Positions 10,400-18,996 of a stretch of DNA of 64,000 bases are shown here, one piece after another. Location: positions 124,001 through 188,000 of the forward strand of contig NZ_JAIMJA010000007.1 of NCBI RefSeq assembly GCF_021295315.1, given 5' to 3'. The stretch's first letter is position 1. Every line of letters starts with the position of its first letter. This DNA comes from Motilimonas cestriensis. Lineage in GTDB: Bacteria > Pseudomonadota > Gammaproteobacteria > Enterobacterales > CBDFNC01. Both the position numbers and the translations under genes were made by a program. Below the pieces are notes generated by a model. It ran no database searches. It saw nothing but the letters and a program-made list of their open reading frames with translations, and had not been told where the DNA came from.

Positions 10400-10846
10400 T
10401 TAGCCGCCAACCAGCGGGATCAAGCGTAAAAATTTAATGTTTGAATCATTGTGTAGCTGACAAAGTTGATCTACGTCGTGGACTTCTTCACCGTCGATAA
10501 AGATTTTGAAGCGTTTATTACGAAATGCCGTGATGGCTTTCGCCGCTTCTTGTTCAACATTGATGACAGGTGTTGACGTGGTAAGGGGCTTAGCTAAAGC
10601 AATTTTGCCCTCGACTTGCATTTGCTCGACGTCATCAGGGTGCAAGTATTGATGATGAACGCTCTCAGCAATCGATTCAGGCTGATTTTGCGCGGCCGTC
10701 ATGGCGCTTATTTGTTTAGCAACCGTTAAGCGAATTAACTCACTGACACTAATACCGGTTTGCGTTAATTGCAACGAAACATCGGGGATAGGAATATGGG
10801 TTGGCTCGTGACCAAACACTAAAACAGAAATATTGACATGTAGCAT
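10400..10846 (-). CDS. Small protein with MoaD/ThiS-like C-terminal tail ending in Gly-Gly
   Basis: A 148-residue protein, first gene of the unit with the DUF4132-like and acidic proteins. The N-terminal strand HVNISVLVFG and the C-terminal segment FKIFIDGEEV...KFLRLIPLVGG resemble the two ends of a beta-grasp (ubiquitin-like) fold; the final RLIPLVGG closely imitates the MoaD/ThiS tail xxIPPVxGG, whose last Gly is adenylated or thiocarboxylated. The insert between them (about 45-105) is polar and rich in Gln/Ala. No E1-like (MoeB/ThiF), JAB peptidase or pterin-pathway gene lies nearby, so it is not an ordinary MoaD. The ribosome-binding site is weak, so the exact start is moderately certain. 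Beta-grasp assignment is an inference from the tail and strand pattern. Confidence 0.7.
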   Translation of the reverse strand: MLHVNISVLVFGHEPTHIPIPDVSLQLTQTGISVSELIRLTVAKQISAMTAAQNQPESIAESVHHQYLHPDDVEQMQVEGKIALAKPLTTSTPVINVEQEAAKAITAFRNKRFKIFIDGEEVHDVDQLCQLHNDSNIKFLRLIPLVGG

Positions 10847-11008
10847 AGCGAGACTTTTAACTATTTAATATTGGTATTGCGCCAGTAAAACAAATAATCA
10901 GTTAAAGATGGTTATTTTTTCTTGGTTAACGTACATTTTTGTGAGGTGGATTTGATCACGTTAGCGCGGCCATGCTGTTAGATTGTATGCGGGATAAATA
11001 TCTCGATA

Positions 11009-11627
11009 TTCCACGCGCTGTATTCGCAGTATAAATGCTACTCCTACGTGGGTTTAGATGCGGCTTTCATCGGTGATTCATACTGCGATATTTCACGCGC
11101 TTTATTCGCAGCATAAATGCTGCTCCTACGTGGGTTTAGATGCGGCTTTCATCGGTGATTCATACTGCGATATTTCACGCGCTTTATTCGCAGCATAAAT
11201 GCTACTCCTACGTGGGTTTAGATGCGGCCTTCATCGGGGATTCATACTGCGATATTTCACGCGCTTTATTTGCAGCATAAATGCTGCTCCTACGTGGGTT
11301 TAGATGCGGCTTTCATCGGTGATTCGTACTGCGATATTTCACGCGCTTTATTCGCAGCATAAATGCTGCTCCTACGTGGGTTTAGATGCGGTTTTAATCG
11401 GTGATTCATACTGCGATATTTCACGCGCTTTATTCGCAGCATAAATGCTGCTCCTACGTGGGTTTAGATGCGGCTTTCATCGGTGATTCGTACTGCGATA
11501 TTTTACGCGCTTTATTCGCAGCATAAATGCTACTCCTACGTGGGTTTAGATGCGGTTTTAATCGGTGATTCATACTGCGATATTTCACGCGCTTTATTCG
11601 CAGCATAAATGCTACTCCTACGTGGTG
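11009..11627. repeat. Tandem array of eight 82-bp REP-containing units
   Basis: CTCCTACGTG recurs at 11041, 11123, 11205, 11287, 11369, 11451, 11533 and 11615, exactly 82 bp apart. Each unit contains the inverse REP TCGCAGCATAAATGCTGCTC plus a constant spacer (gggtttagatgcgg, tcatcggtgattcatactgc, gatatttcacgcgcttt). The units differ by a few substitutions (Gct/Act, ctttc/tttta). This is a different REP flavour from the 79-bp array but lies on the other side of the same three-gene unit. An open frame of about 100 codons across the end of this array is only a by-product of the repeats. Confidence 0.9.
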
Positions 11628-11637
11628 TTTATCCCCT

Positions 11638-11748
11638 GTAGGAGCAGAGCTTGCTCTGCGAATATCACACATCCCTGAGCAAGCTAAGGTTCTACAAAAA
11701 ATACCAATCAACAAGTTCAACATACAAGGAGCGGCTTTTAAGCCGCGA
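11638..11748. repeat. Composite REP element, dispersed copy A
   Basis: Three palindromes in a row: GTAGGAGCAGAGCTTGCTCT (then GCGA) at 11638, an inverted CCTGAGCAAGCT...TCTAC copy ending at 11695, and AGGAGCGGCTTTTAAGCCGC at about 11727. The joining sequence (aatatcacacatccc; accaatcaacaagttcaac) recurs nearly unchanged at 21085-21190, so this is a repeated composite, not chance. It lies just after the 3' end of creD. Confidence 0.8.
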
Positions 11749-11767
11749 AAAACCATATCCTCGGTGG

Positions 11768-13192
11768 TTAATCTTTTGACTGGCTGATTGGGGCTTCAGG
11801 CTCATCTAACAGGTCATCTGCCCATTGCTCTTCTTGCTTGGCGCGATACAGCTGCGCTTTGGCTTTTTCGCTAGCCCAATTACTTACTTGATACCAATCT
11901 AAATGGCGGGTGGCAGCCATGACTAAAACAAGGGCGGCAAACACTAATCCCGCGCCAAGTAATAACGCATGGTCTTCAGAGCTTAAAATCACATAAAGCA
12001 GCACATATAACAGAGCGATAAAGCCGCCAAATCCGAGCCCCCATTTCACATTACGCAGTATTGAAGCGACGTAAAAGGTCAGCAACAACACACAAGCGCT
12101 GGTGGCAAGACCATAAGCCATTAAAAAGCCAAGGTGTTCAGACAATGCAATTAACAATAAATAAAACACCGATAACGCCAGCGCCACTAAGGTGTATTGC
12201 ACCGGGTGAATCTGCAGACGCTTGAGCACTTCAAACACAAAGAAGCTAATAAAGGTTAATCCTACAAACAACAAACCATATTTAGCACTGCGAATAGACT
12301 GTCGGTAAATATCCACCGGCGTGTTTAAACTCACGCCAAAACGATTGCTCATCAAGCCTGAACAATCCCCAGTTTGGCAACGCGTCACATCCTGCGTGAT
12401 ATTGCTGCTAAATTCCGATACTTGCCATTTAGCTTGAAACTGCTGTTGACTGATTTCACGCTCGGTCGGTAAAAACTGGCCGACAAAATTGGGATGGGGC
12501 CACGAAGCGGCTAAATCCACTTTGGTGTCTTTGGCAATGGGCGTAAACCACAATGTATCCATGCCGCGCAGGTTTAATTCAAAATCAAACTTAGCGCGGG
12601 TGCCAGTTAGGTTTTCTAACGGTGCGTGCACGCCTTGTGGGCTAAAGCTCAAATTACTGCCTGCGGCAAAGGTGTGCTGACTACTTTGCCAATTCAAAAT
12701 GGGCTTGTTATTGATGCCGCGCATATCCGATAAAGTAACGGCCAAATACGGCGTTTCAATGTTAAATACATTTGGCATATTTTTAAGACGGTTATATTCG
12801 GTTAAATCAAACTCACCTGCTAACGTCATTTGACTGGTAAACACCGGAAACGAGAATATGCCCCGGGCCCGCTGCTGCGTGGTCATTTGTGAGTCTAACT
12901 TAAGATGCTCTGGAATAATGTACAGCACGCTGCGGTGCTCAACCGTGCGATTAATATACTTTTCAAGCTTGCCGTCCCAAACCGATTTTACTTCTCGGTA
13001 ATGATGCGGCACCACCAGCATCGGCCCAAATACCTGCTGCTCACCACTCCATGCGTGGGCAACACTGCGCTTAGCTTGATCTTGATAGTGCAATCGCTCT
13101 TGAATTAATTCTTCAATCACGGTTAACGCAAAAGCGGCGAGTAACCCGCTAAAAACTAAGAAAATGATTTTTTTACCTAACATCGATTTCAT
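11768..13192 (-). CDS. creD: CreD-family inner membrane protein
   Basis: Cell-envelope integrity protein CreD, 474 residues. An N-terminal membrane anchor (MKSMLGKKIIFLVFSGLLAA) is followed by a large periplasmic domain (about 30-300) and a cluster of C-terminal membrane helices (about 300-445). CreD is controlled by the CreBC two-component system in enterobacteria and related species, and is linked to envelope stress and beta-lactam response. The start is supported by AAGGGAGAG upstream. It is 101 bp downstream of creC in the same direction, completing a creB-creC-creD order; creA was not seen. The C-terminal tail is charged and cytoplasmic. Confidence 0.93.
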   Translation of the reverse strand: MKSMLGKKIIFLVFSGLLAAFALTVIEELIQERLHYQDQAKRSVAHAWSGEQQVFGPMLVVPHHYREVKSVWDGKLEKYINRTVEHRSVLYIIPEHLKLDSQMTTQQRARGIFSFPVFTSQMTLAGEFDLTEYNRLKNMPNVFNIETPYLAVTLSDMRGINNKPILNWQSSQHTFAAGSNLSFSPQGVHAPLENLTGTRAKFDFELNLRGMDTLWFTPIAKDTKVDLAASWPHPNFVGQFLPTEREISQQQFQAKWQVSEFSSNITQDVTRCQTGDCSGLMSNRFGVSLNTPVDIYRQSIRSAKYGLLFVGLTFISFFVFEVLKRLQIHPVQYTLVALALSVFYLLLIALSEHLGFLMAYGLATSACVLLLTFYVASILRNVKWGLGFGGFIALLYVLLYVILSSEDHALLLGAGLVFAALVLVMAATRHLDWYQVSNWASEKAKAQLYRAKQEEQWADDLLDEPEAPISQSKD

Positions 13193-13293
13193 ATTGGCTC
13201 TCCCTTTTGATATAGCAAAAGAGTAACCAAGGCATTTGTGTTAACGATGTGGCTTTTGTGTGTTTTATGTGTGAATTGTCAAGCCATTCACGT

Positions 13294-14739
13294 CTATTTT
13301 GGCTGAGTGAACGGCAACGTTAGCTGCGCGATTGCGCCTTGTTCACCATTTCTTAAACTGCATTTGGCTTGATGTAAATAACATATTTGCTGAACAAAGC
13401 TTAAGCCCAAGCCAGAGCTCTTCTTCCCTGTATGCGGACGCGGTAAAGAATAAAAACGCTCAAACACCCGCGCCAACGCATAATCCGGTAAACCGGGGCC
13501 TTGATCGGCCACTTTTAAAAAAATGTGATCGCTTTTAGCGCCGATGGTCAAACTGATCTCAGCCCCAACAGGACTAAAATCAATGGCATTGGTCATGAGA
13601 TTCTCAATGGCTTGGCCTAACAAAAAGGCATCACCTTCTACACAGCCTGTACCTTGAATATTAACCGTTAACTGTTTTTCCTTAAGTGATAGGTCTAAAC
13701 GTTCAACCACAGCTAGTGCCAATTGCCCTAAGTCAACAGCAACGATGTTATTCAACCCCTGCTGGTTTTCAAGCGCAGCCAAAGCCAATAGCTGGTTAAT
13801 CAATATTTCAACGCGCACACTTTCATTTTTAATATTACCAATGAAATGCGCTTGATCAGCCGGTGGTAATCCCTGCTCTAACAACTCAGCAGCCCCTTTG
13901 ATGGCGGCAACAGGGCTTTTCATTTCATGGGTTAAACTATGAATGTATTGTTCAACGTAATTTTTGCCTTCTAATTGCACCCGCATGTGCGCCATCGCCT
14001 GAGCCAAGTGCTCAAGCTCAATATCGGAAAATTGCGGCACCGCGACCGCCTCTTTGCCTTGGCTCACCGCCACAGCGTAGTCGCGTAACTTTCTTATTGA
14101 TCCCGTTAACCAATAACTCACGGCTAAGCCCAACAACACCGCCAGTAAGATTAACACCATGCCAAAGCGCTCTACTTTATCCCGCGAGACCTCTAAAAAA
14201 GGTTGTAATGAGAGATTGGGTTTGACTAAAGTCAGCACACCTATAACTTGTTCGCCCACCAAGATAGGCGCCGCCACATACATCTCAGAAGTTAACGGAT
14301 CCCCCTTCACCGCTTCGGTGCTGCGCGCGCCGTATTGGCCATTTAAGGTACGCTGTACATCGTTCCAGCGATAATAGCTTTTGCCTATATCGCGCCCTTC
14401 ACTGTGATACACCACCACACCCCGACTATCGGTAATGTATACCCTTAATAAGCTTTCGGTTTTTGCTTTGGTCCAAATTTGCGCATTCAGCTCACGTTGC
14501 TTAAACGCTTTAAAGGCGCGATCAAATTCGCCATTTGCTAACTCACCGCGAACAAATTCAGGCGTGGCTATTTCAGCAAGCAAATTTGCCGCATCCACCA
14601 TGCTTTCTTCGGTGGCTTGACGCAGCCCAGGCTTTAATTCGCTGGTCAGCACGTTTAATTGCAGCGACAAGCCAACGCCAATCAGTAGAAAGAAAAACAA
14701 AAACAATCGTAAGCGAAAACTAATTTTGGGCAATTTCAT
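13294..14739 (-). CDS. creC: CreC-type sensor histidine kinase
   Basis: Membrane histidine kinase of 481 residues that partners the CreB regulator. Features in order: membrane helix (about 8-28); periplasmic PAS/CHASE-like sensor region with VYITDSRGVVVYHSEGRDIG (about 100-120), typical of CreC; second membrane helix (about 190-212); HAMP-like linker; HisKA with the phosphoacceptor in SLTHEMKSPVAAIKGAAELL (H271); and HATPase with NLMTNAIDF (N box), DQGPGLPDYALARVFERFY and GLGLSFVQQI. It starts 2 bp after the creB stop, so the pair is co-translated. It probably responds to carbon or envelope state, as in other species; the signal cannot be read from sequence. Confidence 0.94.
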   Translation of the reverse strand: MKLPKISFRLRLFLFFFLLIGVGLSLQLNVLTSELKPGLRQATEESMVDAANLLAEIATPEFVRGELANGEFDRAFKAFKQRELNAQIWTKAKTESLLRVYITDSRGVVVYHSEGRDIGKSYYRWNDVQRTLNGQYGARSTEAVKGDPLTSEMYVAAPILVGEQVIGVLTLVKPNLSLQPFLEVSRDKVERFGMVLILLAVLLGLAVSYWLTGSIRKLRDYAVAVSQGKEAVAVPQFSDIELEHLAQAMAHMRVQLEGKNYVEQYIHSLTHEMKSPVAAIKGAAELLEQGLPPADQAHFIGNIKNESVRVEILINQLLALAALENQQGLNNIVAVDLGQLALAVVERLDLSLKEKQLTVNIQGTGCVEGDAFLLGQAIENLMTNAIDFSPVGAEISLTIGAKSDHIFLKVADQGPGLPDYALARVFERFYSLPRPHTGKKSSGLGLSFVQQICYLHQAKCSLRNGEQGAIAQLTLPFTQPK

Positions 14740-14741
14740 GG

Positions 14742-15437
14742 TTAACGTTCCGCTGACGAGCCAGGCAGCACGAGGCTGTAACCTAATCCACGATGGGTTT
14801 TTATCGGGTCGTTATCAGAAACTTTCTTCAGCTTCGCTCTTAACCCTTTAATATGAGTATCAACAGCCCGATCAAAACTGCCACAAGCATCAGGCCAAAC
14901 CTCGGCCATTAATTGCTCGCGGCTAAATACCCGCTCCGGCTGACTAAACAAAGTCGCCAATAGGCCATATTCATAGCGCGTTAAATCAAGGGGCTCACCG
15001 TAATATCGCCATTGTTTTTTAACTTCATCGCATAGTAAAACGTCTTCTTGTTTATGCGCTACTGGCACTGGCTGCGCTGGCCCAACGCGCTTTAAAATCA
15101 CCTTCACTCTTGCCACCAGCTCACGCGGACTAAAAGGCTTAGTCACGTAATCATCGCCGCCAATCTCTAGGCCTACTACACGATCAATTTCGTGATCGCG
15201 AGCGGTTAAAAAGATGATCGGCAGTTCGCTGAATTGGCGCACCAACTTACACACTTCAAAACCATTAATATCTGGTAAGCCAACATCCAAAATTATTAAG
15301 TCAAAAGGTTGCTGTTTTAATAAGGTCAAGGCGTCGTTGCCTAGCATGCAGTGCTGCGGCGCAAAGCCCTCAAGTTTAAGGGAATAAACGATGTTATCTG
15401 CAATGGCCTGTTCATCTTCAACTACCAGCACCTTCAT
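14742..15437 (-). CDS. creB: CreB-type response regulator (OmpR family)
   Basis: DNA-binding response regulator of 231 residues. The receiver has the acidic pair in VVEDEQ, the phosphorylation site D51 in LIILDVGLPDING and the Lys in YVTKPFSP; the C-terminal part is an OmpR/PhoB winged helix ending GLRAKLKKVSDNDPIKTHRGLGYSL. The start at 15437 (MKVLVVEDEQ) is preferred over an upstream in-frame ATG at 15458: an AGG lies 6 nt before it, family members start here, and the upstream ATG has no ribosome-binding site. It heads the creBCD operon. A CreB box (direct repeat of TTCAC) in the upstream region was not recognised. Confidence 0.94.
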   Translation of the reverse strand: MKVLVVEDEQAIADNIVYSLKLEGFAPQHCMLGNDALTLLKQQPFDLIILDVGLPDINGFEVCKLVRQFSELPIIFLTARDHEIDRVVGLEIGGDDYVTKPFSPRELVARVKVILKRVGPAQPVPVAHKQEDVLLCDEVKKQWRYYGEPLDLTRYEYGLLATLFSQPERVFSREQLMAEVWPDACGSFDRAVDTHIKGLRAKLKKVSDNDPIKTHRGLGYSLVLPGSSAER

Positions 15438-15522
15438 GGAAAACCTATTACATTTCAATATTATTGATGGGGTTGATATTTAGCAGATATGAACAGTAAG
15501 TACAAATATTAACGCCTATAGC

Positions 15523-15624
15523 AGCTGAGCTCGCTCAGGGAATCGCTATCCTTCGCCGAGCAAGCTCGTCTCCTACCGAACATTACATCCGAAATACCTG
15601 TAGGACCTGAGCTTGCTCAGGGAA
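15523..15624. repeat. REP element pair between creB and the CBM gene
   Basis: The palindrome family with a TGAGCTTGCTCA core: GCTGAGCTCGCTCAGGGAA at about 15523, inverted CGAGCAAGCTCGTCTCCTAC at about 15557, and GTAGGACCTGAGCTTGCTCA at 15600-15619. Heads read GTAGGA, as in the other REPs of this window. Confidence 0.7.
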
Positions 15625-15642
15625 CCTTCCATCGGAAACTGT

Positions 15643-16560
15643 TTACAGGTTAACAATAACCTTTCGACAAATATCTTTTTCACTACAAACCAACACAACC
15701 TCTGGCACAGGCGTTGGCTCTAAAGTGGGTGGCATCATAGTACGAGATTCAAGCTCTTCATTTGCTTGTGCCTGCTCAAAACTTGGTGGAGGTGTTGGGA
15801 TGGGAGTCGGCGTTGGCATCACACTGCCATAAGTTTTAGACCAAGACTTAGTGGCAATGGAATAGTAGCTTACTTGTTTCTCCTCACCATTTAGCAGCGC
15901 ATTACAAGCCGCTTGGCCTTTACAAGTTTGACCATCAATCACAGCCGTGATCGGCTCAATCTTACCGGTAAAGTTAGATGAGAAACGCACCGTATCAAAA
16001 ATCACTTCATCGGTCATTTCGGTCGCAAGGCTAATGCTGCGAACATAATGGCGGGTGTAGTAGTAGCTGCCATCAGGATTCATTTGCGGCGGTGCACCGC
16101 AATCATAACTCTCCAGACTAAATTGCGCAGCTTGCATCTTTTTGGTGACTTCTGCTACCACCCAAGGCCCTAACTCGCTTGGCGTTTGTCCTTGAGTCCA
16201 ATATTGCGCTTGGTAGATTTTTCCACCAAACAGCACCGTATCGCCTTGGTTATATACTGCATTTGAACGCCAAACATCATTCTCACGTGTCAGCAGTTTC
16301 CAACTTGCCCAGGTTGGCCCCGGCGCTTCATTTTGTGTCCACCAACGAGCTTGATACAAACCATTAGTGTGCAAAACAATCTCACCTGCTTGATAGACCT
16401 GCTCTGATTGCCAAAGCGGGGCGCTCACATCAACCAAGGGAAAATCCACCACCAAATCAGTATTATCTGTGATCGGGGTATTGATTATTGGGCCACACGT
16501 TGCTTGTACTTGCCCTGCGGCCAGTAGCGACAGTAAGCCGATTGGTAACATCCTTTTCAT
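15643..16560 (-). CDS. Secreted protein with two chitin-binding (CBM5/12-type) repeats, paralogue 1
   Basis: Exported protein of 305 residues with signal peptide MKRMLPIGLLSLLAAGQVQA. Two CBM5/12-like modules follow: about 48-90 (LWQSEQVYQAGEIV...ARWWTQNEAPG...W) and 96-134 (VWRSNAVYNQGDTVLFGGKI then YQAQYWTQGQTP). The W-x-Y-x-x-G-D-x-V and Y-x-A-x-W-W-T pattern is characteristic of chitin-binding type-3 domains. There is no recognisable catalytic domain; the remaining part has paired cysteines (TCKGQAACNALL) and a Pro/Thr linker, ending with a conserved Cys pair (VCSEKDIC). The start at 16560 has AAGGAGC upstream; the in-frame ATG at 16587 is less likely. It is a tandem paralogue of the next gene. 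It probably binds chitin or similar glycans at the cell surface or outside. Confidence 0.85.
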   Translation of the reverse strand: MKRMLPIGLLSLLAAGQVQATCGPIINTPITDNTDLVVDFPLVDVSAPLWQSEQVYQAGEIVLHTNGLYQARWWTQNEAPGPTWASWKLLTRENDVWRSNAVYNQGDTVLFGGKIYQAQYWTQGQTPSELGPWVVAEVTKKMQAAQFSLESYDCGAPPQMNPDGSYYYTRHYVRSISLATEMTDEVIFDTVRFSSNFTGKIEPITAVIDGQTCKGQAACNALLNGEEKQVSYYSIATKSWSKTYGSVMPTPTPIPTPPPSFEQAQANEELESRTMMPPTLEPTPVPEVVLVCSEKDICRKVIVNL

Positions 16561-16717
16561 TATTGCTCCTTTTTTATTACTAGCCAACTCATGTTAGCCA
16601 TCAATCAAGCATTATAGATATAAGAAAAATCAAAGAGGTGCGAATGAGTAGAATTGAGAGAGCTGGCAACAAATCAGTCCAAAAACACGCGATGAAAACG
16701 ATGATTCGGATAAATTG

Positions 16718-16740
16718 CAGGAGTGGCTTTTAAGCCGCGA
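16718..16740. repeat. Isolated REP element (GGCTTTTAAGCC core)
   Basis: GCAGGAGTGGCTTTTAAGCC followed by GCGA, then a short inverted copy of the tail (AATCGCGG). It lies between the two CBM paralogues. Confidence 0.65.
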
Positions 16741-16771
16741 TCTTAACAATCGCGGCAGTTCCTCCATAACA

Positions 16772-17659
16772 TTAAAAGCTAATTGGCAAACAAACATGCT
16801 GTTGATTACAGAACTTCACCACAACATCTGGCCGCTTTTGGTTTTCAGCATTAACCAACTCAAAGGCTGAAGACGCTAACGCAGGGTTCACTGGCAGCGG
16901 CGTTGGTTCCGGCGTTGGTTCTTTAGAGCCATGGCTTTCGGTATATGAATAGCTATAGCCATTATAATAATCAACCTGCTTCGCCACGCCATCAAGCAAA
17001 GCATTACAAGCCATCTGCCCCTCACAAGAAACACCCCCAATTGAGGCGCGGATCGGCTCAGAGGAAATTTCTTCATCACGCTCAATAATCACGTAATCAA
17101 AGATCACTTCATCGGTGATAATAGGCATCATTTTTAACGAGTTAGAGCCTGACACCTCCCAATAGTTACCGCCAAAATCAGACGGTGGTCGGGCACAACT
17201 GTAGCCAGAGCGTATAAAGAAGGCACTACGCATTTTTTGCGTCACTGGATGATGCGACCACGCGCCACTTGCACCCGGCGTGGTTTGTTGGTTCCAATAC
17301 TCAGCTTGATAAATTACGCCTTCAAACAAAACCGTGTCACCTTGCTTGTATACAGCCGTTGCATCCCAAACTGCATTTTGTTGCATTATTTTTTGCCAAC
17401 TTACCCAGCTCGGGCCAGGCTCTTCATTTTGCGTCCACCAGCGCGCCTGATAATTAACAAGTTGGTGCTGTACACTATCGCCCGCTTGATAAACCTGATC
17501 AGGCAGCCATGGTGGAGCAGTCAAATCAACCACTGGAGTCTCCACCACTAACTGTGCATGTGTATTGTTGAATAACGTCTCTGGAAAAAGCGTACAAGTG
17601 GCTTGTGCTTGCCCGGCCGCGAGTGCCGCTAGCACCGCCGTTGATAACAGTGTTTTCAT
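16772..17659 (-). CDS. Secreted protein with two chitin-binding (CBM5/12-type) repeats, paralogue 2
   Basis: 295 residues with signal peptide MKTLLSTAVLAALAAGQAQA. CBM5/12-like modules at about 51-90 (PWLPDQVYQAGDSVQHQLVN then YQARWWTQNEEPGPSW) and 97-135 (VWDATAVYKQGDTVLFEGVI then YQAEYWNQQTTPG). The rest matches paralogue 1: DEVIFDYVIIERDE, SCEGQMACNALLDGVAKQVD, a Pro/Thr-rich linker (EPTPEPTPLP) and a C-terminal two-Cys motif (VKFCNQQHVC). The pair clearly arose by tandem duplication and has diverged considerably. No catalytic domain was recognised. The likely role is chitin adhesion, fitting a marine chitin user. Confidence 0.85.
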   Translation of the reverse strand: MKTLLSTAVLAALAAGQAQATCTLFPETLFNNTHAQLVVETPVVDLTAPPWLPDQVYQAGDSVQHQLVNYQARWWTQNEEPGPSWVSWQKIMQQNAVWDATAVYKQGDTVLFEGVIYQAEYWNQQTTPGASGAWSHHPVTQKMRSAFFIRSGYSCARPPSDFGGNYWEVSGSNSLKMMPIITDEVIFDYVIIERDEEISSEPIRASIGGVSCEGQMACNALLDGVAKQVDYYNGYSYSYTESHGSKEPTPEPTPLPVNPALASSAFELVNAENQKRPDVVVKFCNQQHVCLPISF

Positions 17660-18027
17660 CGTTCATCCTTAAACAGTTTTTTATACATATCTAATCAACC
17701 TGAAAATGCTTGAAACATGCATGTTCAAGTTGATTGGGTATAAACCAACCCCTTGTCGGTTCATTCAATTCAGATTATAGATAAATTATTTGCCATCGAA
17801 ACGGCAAAAGATAAAACTGCGAATTAGGCCTTACTTTTATTATGGTTTTTAGCTTTGAAACGATGAATGCGTTATACGTATTGCAGCGAAGCAGCAGGCT
17901 TAAACAGCAATGTTTCAACAAGTGCAGCAATCAACAATATCTACCTTGCGCACATTTTTTATATAAACAGCCAACAACTAGCCATTTTTGTCTAACTTTA
18001 TAAAATCAAAAACCACTACTGATATAT
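17660..18027. other. Divergent intergenic region, no feature recognised
   Basis: 368 AT-rich bases between the minus-strand CBM gene and the plus-strand hydrolase. Promoters for both must lie here, but none can be assigned. No REP element or small ORF with a ribosome-binding site was seen. Confidence 0.35.
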
Positions 18028-18996
18028 ATGTTATTTATAACTAATCGGGCGCCATTAGGCGATCGCGCCGCTGCTGCCAACAGCACGTTTAACTTTGATC
18101 CAAAATGTAACGCGCCAAGCTGCGAGGTGTTTTATTGTTTGCGCAACCAAGCCAACCAATACACCGAACTTGGCTCCACTGGCTTCATGCAGCAACTCAA
18201 ACAAAGTCCTTATCAGCAACTGCTGTTTTATATCCATGGTTTTAGCAATCAGCCCGAGCCTGACATTTTTCCAAGGGCGCAGCAGCTACAACAATACTTT
18301 GATCAACACCAGCACAACCATATTCAAGTGGTGCCGATTATCTGGCCATGTGATACCGATATCGGCATTGTGAAAGACTACTGGGACGATCAAAAATCCG
18401 CCGACGCCAGTGGCATGGCATTCGCACGGGTACTGCAAAAGCTACTTGTTTGGCAGCAAAGCAACCTTGACGATCCCTGTTTAAAACGAATGAACGTGTT
18501 GGCTCACTCAATGGGTAACCGTGTACTGCGTGAAACCCTATACCGGTGGGAGCATGACTACCTAGGTAAAGGCGTCCCCTTAATTTTTCGCCACATTTTT
18601 TTAGTCGCCGCCGACGTCAACAATCAAACCTTAGGTCACGCCGAGCCGGGCAGACTAATAAGCCAAGCGGCGCGTAATGTGAGTGTCTATTTTGCCAGTG
18701 ACGATCTAGCATTACGCGCAAGTAAAGTATCCAACCTTGCCAATGGCATTGCCTCACGCCGTTTAGGTCACAGCGGGCCAGAAGACAAAAGCCAACTGGC
18801 GCAAAACGTTTACAGCATCGATTGTGACGACATCAATACCCACTACGATTTCCCCAAAGGCCATAGCTACTTTATCAACCAAACTCATCAGCAGCCTGGC
18901 GTGGTGTTTCAGCATCTTCTTAACACGCTAATAAGTGGGCGAGTCAACGCCACACTTGCCAATCAAAGCCATCAACTAAGTGAGCATACGCCATGA
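18028..18996 (+). CDS. Alpha/beta hydrolase (DUF900-like)
   Basis: A 322-residue serine hydrolase-type protein. The nucleophile elbow is LAHSMGNRVLRETL (S161); upstream phrases LLFYIHGFSNQPEP (about 66-80, oxyanion region) and VVPIIWPCD match the DUF900 alpha/beta hydrolase pattern. There is no signal peptide. The stop codon overlaps the start of the next gene (ATGA), so the two are translationally coupled. The substrate is unknown. The pairing with a chitosanase-like enzyme, both without an export signal, suggests either an intracellular process or export by a dedicated secretion system. Confidence 0.8.
   Translation: MLFITNRAPLGDRAAAANSTFNFDPKCNAPSCEVFYCLRNQANQYTELGSTGFMQQLKQSPYQQLLFYIHGFSNQPEPDIFPRAQQLQQYFDQHQHNHIQVVPIIWPCDTDIGIVKDYWDDQKSADASGMAFARVLQKLLVWQQSNLDDPCLKRMNVLAHSMGNRVLRETLYRWEHDYLGKGVPLIFRHIFLVAADVNNQTLGHAEPGRLISQAARNVSVYFASDDLALRASKVSNLANGIASRRLGHSGPEDKSQLAQNVYSIDCDDINTHYDFPKGHSYFINQTHQQPGVVFQHLLNTLISGRVNATLANQSHQLSEHTP

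Noticed and set aside
10400-10846. Standard MoaD or ThiS
   Set aside because: It is nearly twice the usual length, with a polar insert, and is not next to molybdopterin or thiamine genes.
11454-11756. A 100-codon open frame across the second array
   Set aside because: It repeats with the 82-bp units, has no ribosome-binding site and encodes no recognisable domain.
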